Below are positions 58,101 through 64,000 of a DNA stretch of 64,000 bases, in pieces. Source of the DNA: Mermis nigrescens (taxonomy: Eukaryota; Nematoda; Enoplea; Mermithida; Mermithidae). Positions within the stretch are counted from its first letter, which is position 1, and each line of letters begins with the position of its first letter. The notes under the pieces are model-generated. The model was not told where the DNA came from, did not search any database, and saw nothing but the letters and a program-made list of their open reading frames with translations. The position numbers and the translations under genes are program-made. The DNA is taken from assembly GCA_036768485.1 (NCBI GenBank), contig JAVLUZ010000340.1:62001-126000 (forward strand). Reading direction: 5' to 3'.

Positions 58101-58234
58101 TTTAAAAAGGATAATGCTGATGTTAAGAACAATATTGTTTTCCGCGTTCTTGGACTGTTGTCATTATTGTGGCATGTTACTGATTGTGTTTACTGACTGA
58201 TGTACTGAAATCACGCTAATTAAAAGTAGTGTAC
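55125..58234. repeat. GTGTAAA-rich family B, 3.1 kb block
   Basis: Opens with two hairpins (AGGTAGTGCGTTAGTGCGCA and AGGTAGCGCGTTAGCGCGTA). It then parallels 59020-59760 and 16801-18270. At 56300-57200 a TTTACACT-spaced module recurs three to four times with drift. It ends at MITE copy 6. Non-coding. Confidence 0.7.
57846..57932. repeat. Self-complementary 24-bp tandem repeat
   Basis: Three copies of CCCAATTTTCAATTTGAAAA with TTGA spacers. Each unit is itself a hairpin (ATTTTCAA/TTGAAAAT). The first TTTCAGTTTGAAAA copy is altered. The corresponding place near 890-910 has only one reduced unit. Confidence 0.75.
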
Positions 58235-58994
58235 TAGCAAAGAAAAATGCTCCGATGGAACAAAAAAGATGAATATACTTGGAATTGTGGATTATTATGG
58301 ATGTAAAAGGAGGGGACTAGGAAAAATCTACCTAAAGTCGGAAAATTCTGCTAAAAATCACACTTTCTCTAAGCAACGCAAAAAATCGATGTATATTCTG
58401 CGGCCAACAGATTAAAATAAATATTCAACCATAACAATGATTGAAACAGCAGCACGTTAGCTATGCAGTAGCTATGGGAAATGATATTAAGTAAACTAAC
58501 AGTCTTCCAAGCCAATTGAATGAAATAGCAAACATCGAAGACAATTGAAGACATGGTTGGTTTAAAACAGTAGGAAACGCGTAAGTTGACTTGAAACAGA
58601 CTTAATGTAGATACACTAGCATGCCCGAAACGATTGTGTGCACTAATCAATCGGCTCCTGCTTTGCTTGCTATAATGCTCATAAAATAAAACAACTTTAA
58701 ATACAATACCTCTTAGTTTTCTATCAATCAGGTGCCATGCAATTTAAAAAAGTAACCTTGATAGATTTCGTTTATACACTCTTATCTGAAACTTCGAACA
58801 TTCTTTAAAAAAGACACTTTTTTAGAGGCCGTAGAATATACATCGATTTTTTGCGTTGCTTAGAGAAAGTGTGATTTTTAGCAGATTTTCCGACTTTAGG
58901 TAGATTTTTCCTAGTCCCCTCCTTTTACATCCATAATAATCCACAATTCAAGCATATTCATCTTTTTTGTTCCATCGGAGCATTTTCTTTGCTA
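58235..58994. mobile_element. MITE family A, copy 6
   Basis: Complete copy with both terminal repeats and flanking TA. Family B lies directly on its left, with the same junction as copies 1 and 2. Interior orientation is as in copy 1. Confidence 0.85.
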
Positions 58995-59777
58995 GTAATA
59001 AACATACTTAGGTACTCCCCAACATATGTCCCCCCTCACAGCTATAATGAGACCCATCTAGGAGGAGTGGTTTGTTTAATCGATAGATAATTTAAAAAAA
59101 GATCATGCATGTTTTTTGTTTACACTGCATACCGGTTATGCAAAGAAGTAGTAAATTTTTGGCGTAAGGCTTTAAAATATAACGAATTTTGGTGGTTTAT
59201 TCCATTACTTGTGAACAACTCAATATTGAAGCCTCAAACAATTGGATCACGTTGAATTGTAAAGGAAGGAATACTCTAGTTGACACCTTTTTGTTTTTTT
59301 GAATTTCGCCTCAGTCCTCGAATGGGAGTGTAAAGAGTGGGAAAATCTATTGGTTAAAAAACACATTTTGGTCGAGTTTCCGACTTGTTTATGTCTGCCA
59401 ACAACTCCGCTTATGAATTCCATGAAATTTTTCTTAATAGAAATGTAATACGGCTTATGAGCTACTTTCTGCTTACCAGCAAACTTTTGTATACTTAATT
59501 CGGACGTCGATCTAGGGTTTTAAACTTTACACTCTAGTAAATGGTGTGCAAAAACAAATTTCGTCTAAGATTTCTCTGCCAACTTTTTTGCTTTTAAGTC
59601 AAGATAAATTCAAGTAAAATAGAAATGAAGTACTTTCTAAGGGCTACACGTTGCAGCAAACTGCGTTTAAAAACGTAATATTGACTTATTCATGGGGGTG
59701 TAAAGTTCGAAATCAGGGGTGTAAAACGGGCGAGAAACCACGTCTTTCTCTATTTTGACTTGGTAAATATCTTAAAC
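58995..59777. repeat. GTGTAAA-rich family B, forward block
   Basis: Matches 55190-55930, including the CCCCCCTCACAGCTATAA start and the GAATGGGAGTGTAAAGAGTG module. It is cut by MITE copy 7. Confidence 0.7.
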
Positions 59778-60568
59778 TAGCAAAGAAAAATGCTCCGATG
59801 GAACAAAAATATGAATATGCTTGGAATTGTGGATTATTAAGGATGTAAAGGAGGGGACTAGGAAAAAGCTACCTAAAGTCTCAAAATCTGCTAAAAATCA
59901 CACTTCCTCTAAGCAACGCAAAAAATCGAAGTATATCCTGCGGTAAACAGATTAAAATAAATATTTAACAATAAAAATGATTGAGAAAGCAGCACGTTAG
60001 CTATACAGTAGCTATGGGAAATGATATTGAGTAAACTAACAGTCTTTCTAAGCCAATCGAATGAAATAGCAAACATCGATGCATCCAAGACAATTGAAGA
60101 AATTGTTGGTTTAAAACAAGTAGGGAAACGCGCAAGTTGACTTGAAACAGAGCTAAATGTAGGTACACTAGCATGCCCGTAACCATTGTGTGCACTAATC
60201 AATCGGCCCCTGCTTTGCTTGCAATAATGCTCATAGCAAAATAAAGCAACTTTTAAATACAATACCACTTAGTTTTCTATCAATCAGGATACGAAGCGCG
60301 TTGCTACTTGTCAGCAATTTAAAAAAGTAGACATTATAGATTTCATTTATACACTCTCGTCTGAAATTTTGCAAATTATTTAAAAAAGTCACTTTTTAGA
60401 GGCCGCAGAATATACTTCGATTTTTTACGTTGCTTAGAAAGTTTGATTTTAATCAGATTTTGCCGACTTTAGGTAGCTTTCCCTAGTCCCCTCCTTTTAC
60501 ATCCTTAATAATCCAAAATTCCAAGTATATTCATCTTTTTTGTTCCATCGGAGCATTTTTCTTTGCTA
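59778..60568. mobile_element. MITE family A, copy 7
   Basis: Complete copy with TA flanks. Interior runs as in copy 1, but family B with the shared junction lies on its right, so relative to that junction the interior is reversed. Confidence 0.85.
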
Positions 60569-63500
60569 GTATTCTACTTTTAATTAGTATGATTTGAGTA
60601 CATCAGTCAGTAAACACATACAGTAACATGCTACAAAAATGACAGCAGTCCTAGAACGCGGAAAACAATATTGTTCTTAAAATCAGCATTATCCTTTTTA
60701 AACAAGACAATCTTACATTATTTAAACAGATCAAAGTTTTCAGCATAAACTTTACGCAAATATCAAGTGTAAGGAACACTAACGCTCAGATTTGGAAGTA
60801 AAATAAATTTGTACTATAAACTACATATTAACAACAAATAAATAGTGCGAACTTTACACAAGTACTAGGTGTAGAGAAAACTAACAGTCAGATTCCCAAT
60901 TCTGATTTTACGTAGAACATTTTGAAAACAAAATTAAGCTTCCGCAAGGCTCTAGAACTAAAGTTAATATGCAGTGTAAAATTTACAAAACCACAGAGTG
61001 TAAAGAAGATTTTGTCAGATTCGTAATTCTAATATTACTCTGATATGAGGATATAGATTTATGAAAAATTGAGTCTCCACAATAACCCAAGAATAAATAA
61101 ACATCAGTTGTAAACTGCTTTACCCTACTGTTGAGTGTAAGCAAACGCGCTCAACTGGCGTCTCACATTTGAATCCTAGTACATTTTTAGACTTTAGAAA
61201 AAATCAAGCTAATGCAAGGCTCTAGAACTAAAGTTAATATGCAGTGTAAACTTTACACAACCACAGAGTGTGAAGAAAATTTCAGTTGGATTCGTAATTC
61301 TGATATTACTCTGATATTACGATCAACATTTATGAAAAAATTAAGTCTCCACAATGGCCCGAGGACAAATAAATATCAGATGTAAACCACTTTACACCAC
61401 AGTTGAGTGCAAACAAACTGGCGTATCACATTGGGTTTCTGATTCATTTATAGACTCGAGATTATGTCCAGACTCATAACCCAGAACTTGGCAGAAAAAA
61501 AGACAGAAACACGTTTAACTCCTCCATTTTTTGACTTTACACTTACCGAAAAAGCTAAATATTGAGGTAAACAAACGCATTCGCTGTGACGCGTACCCCT
61601 TAGAAAGTACTTTATTTTTATACTAATCGACCTCGCCCGACTTCTGAAGAGAGAAAAAGGAGAACAAAAAAATGGACAAACACGTATTTTCCACTGTCCA
61701 CCACATTGTTAACCTTAAAAATCTGAATCTAACGCGCTATTGAGTGTAAATGAATTCGGTTCGGGCCAGTTTGTAGCCATTTGATTGTAGTACGTTTGTA
61801 TGTCCCAAACTTATGTTCATGCTAAATATTTGATATGATTTACCAATCAAAATACGAAAAACAACCTGTTTTTTCGCCCATTTTACACCTCAGATTTCGA
61901 ACTTTACACCCCAAAAACAACTCAATATTACGTTTTTTTGAACGCGGCTTGCTTCGACGTGTAGCCCTTAAAAGTTTCTTTTTTCTATTTTTTGCAATTC
62001 ATCCCAACTCATAACGGAAAAAATTGGCACAGAAATCTGAGACAAAATCTGTTTTTTACTCATCCATTTGGTTGTAAAGTTTTAACCACTGGTACTGACT
62101 GCATTTTGATTGCAGAAAAGTTTGTTGGTAAGAACAAGATAGCCCTTGATCTGTAGTACATTTCTGTCAGAAAAAATTCTTAAAACTCATAACCGGAGTT
62201 GTTGGCAGACATAAACAAGTCGAAAACTCGAACAACATGTGTCTTTTCACCCCCAGATTTTCGCACTCTTTACACTCCCATTCGAGAACTACGGCAAAAT
62301 TCAGGAAACAAAAAAGGGTCATCTGCAGAATTCCTCCTTGTACAAATCTATGCTATTAAATTGCTTGAAGAATCAATACTCAGTTGTCCACAAGCCCGGT
62401 AAAAAAAACAAAATTCGCTGTATGTTATAACGTTACGCCAAAATTTTACACCTTCTTTACACAGTCACTCTTGAGTGTAAAGAAAAATAAAAACACAGGC
62501 ATCGAATTTTTTCATTATCTTTCTTTTAAAAAAACTTTACCTCCCACATGTGTCCCGTTATAGCTGTAGTGGGTGTGCACAGGTGTGGGGGTACTCAAGT
62601 ATATTATAGGTACGCGCTAACGCGCTACCTATGATTAAATACTGACCCTAAAATAAAATAGTAAACATAAATTTGGAGTTTTACAAAACGATAAATGAAG
62701 AAGCCAGCGGATTACTTAACCTAAATAGATGAATAAGTCAAATAAAGTGCATGGTTTTGCCAAAAGAATAAAAAATAAAAAAGTCAGTATACAGAAGATT
62801 TGAACCTATTTTCTTTTTTCAAATCCACTTGCGAGAACGGATACGTCAGCCACTTGCACGAACTCAACATATCGGCGGATTTTAATACTTAGTCACTCAT
62901 GATTTCGCTGTATTGTGGACAAAAGATAAAAATCTGAAATCATTTCTCTACTTTCTGGCGACATATTGGAACATATGATTAGGTGACTGTCTATCAACAC
63001 AATGCACATTAAAGGAGTCTCGCAGCGAAGATTTTAGCTTGATTATACTATTTTGAAAAATATTCATCATTCTACTGAAGTTTAAGAATAGTGCATTTAT
63101 GATAATAAAAATAATTATTTATTAAAGACGAGTCAAAAACCTCTAAATTAAGAAAACTCTGATCAAACAATATGCAATACGGAGTTATCTATCGGCATTA
63201 GAAAAAAGATGTATAATTCAAAGTTCACTTCTTCATACCTCAACAAACACTGACTGTAGAAAAGTTCAATGGTCAGATTCGTTATTCTGACCTTACGGAG
63301 AACATTTTTGTTTAAAAATTCATCATCCACGATGCTCTAGGCGGAAATTTTTCAGTGTAAGCTTTACACCTGCACTAATAACGCAATATTCATTGTAAAG
63401 AAACAAAATAAATTTTGACGTGTAGCGCTTAGGACGAGGCACATTTTAAAGATAATTACCACGTTCTGTTTACTAAATGGAGAATATGGATGGAAAAAAT

Positions 63501-64000
63501 ATTTTTTTGTCCCAAACTCTTTACAATAAACCGCCTCTAAATTTTAAAATATTACTTTTTCGAAAAAATAAAAAACAACCCTCTAGATTTTATAACTGTC
63601 TACCTTTGAAACCAATCAGACTGCATAGAATGTAAAACTGAGTTAGATATGCTTCTGCACATGAAAAAAGTAAAGAACCGTCTATTTTACACTCCTGTGC
63701 AACAACTAATGAGTGTAAAGAAATTTTAGGACCAGATTCGTAAACTACTAATCAGGGTAAACATTTTCCAAAAAAATGGCCCTCCGCCAATCATTTGAAT
63801 TTTTGGTGTAAACTTTACACTTGTGCTAATAACGCAATATTGGGTGTATAGAAACAAAATAAACTAGGATCTGTAACGCTAAGGTCAGGGCACATTTTAA
63901 GCATAATTAGCATGTTCCGCCTACTTAGCGGAGTAGCTGAATGAATTTGGTTTTTCGTCTCGAACCTTTTACACTAAAACGATCACAGATCAAGAAATAT
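60569..64000. repeat. GTGTAAA-rich family B, inverted block to window end
   Basis: Inverted partner of 15500-18270 with an extra internal end at 62600-62640 (TAGGTACGCGCTAACGCGCT hairpin) and a tRNA-like stretch. Segment 60905-61320 holds two direct copies of a roughly 290 bp module starting near GCTCTAGAACTAAAGTTAAT. It probably continues past the window edge. Non-coding. Confidence 0.72.
62793..62872 (-). repeat. tRNA-like / SINE-head segment, copy 2
   Basis: Inverted relative to 16631-16705 and better preserved: AAGTGGCTGACGTATCCG as an A-box region and ATAGGTTCAAATCTTC as a B box, with an ATCC/GGAT stem between. A TTTGAAAAAAGAAAA variable region suggests a Ser/Leu-type origin. Confidence 0.4.

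Noticed and set aside
55052..64000. FASN ketosynthase exons to the right of 55 kb
   Set aside because: I looked for ketosynthase-like peptides on the minus strand and saw only repeat sequence; they are probably beyond the window.

Overview
The window is invertebrate-type animal nuclear DNA: AT-rich, spliced genes, and a dense load of eukaryotic DNA transposons (hAT-, Tc1-, pogo- and Harbinger-like) plus one LINE tail. There are no bacterial-type operons, ribosome binding sites, rRNA genes or CRISPR arrays. The species cannot be named from the sequence alone.

The one clear host gene runs on the minus strand from about 55.05 kb down to 3.21 kb. It is the middle of a type I animal fatty acid synthase (FASN-like). 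Ten exons were found, with canonical GT/AG boundaries and matching reading phases. They encode, in order, the malonyl/acetyl transferase domain (55.1-27.4 kb), the dehydratase domain (27.5-10.7 kb) and the start of the pseudo-methyltransferase region (10.0-3.2 kb). About 2.56 kb of coding sequence, roughly 850 residues, is spread over 52 kb. The ketosynthase end lies beyond the right edge. The enoyl reductase, ketoreductase, carrier protein and thioesterase parts lie beyond the left edge. Dehydratase exons are clean and keep their catalytic residues. The two transferase exons carrying the catalytic Ser and His contain four single-base frame breaks, although exon phases still agree once these are allowed for.

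The rest is mobile DNA inside introns and flanks. Seven copies of a roughly 760 bp TA-flanked MITE lie at 1.7, 18.3, 28.3, 31.9, 47.9, 58.2 and 59.8 kb. A large repeat family rich in GTGTAAA/TTTACAC fills 1-1.7, 15.5-18.3, 29-29.8, 32.6-33.5, 48.7-49.2, 50.5-52.6, 55.1-58.2, 59-59.8 and 60.6-64 kb. Several short hAT-like elements have recognisable 8-bp target duplications. A 4.3 kb element at 20.4-24.7 kb carries Harbinger-like hairpins. A deep nest in the 24.8 kb transferase intron (33.5-47.5 kb) consists of a hAT element whose transposase gene was split by an 8.7 kb palindrome. That nest also holds a second hAT, a 423 bp hAT-like MITE and a Tc1-like element.

The strongest discoveries are two. 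The first is the 8,743 bp foldback palindrome (33776-42518) with a 6-bp target duplication; its removal rejoins the hAT open reading frame through to its stop codon. The second is a 1,321 bp foldback (18784-20104) built from 17-bp GACCGACAGTCCCGGGT-type repeats, with an 8-bp duplication and an intact empty site elsewhere in this window. Both are structurally well supported and I do not recognise either as a named family.
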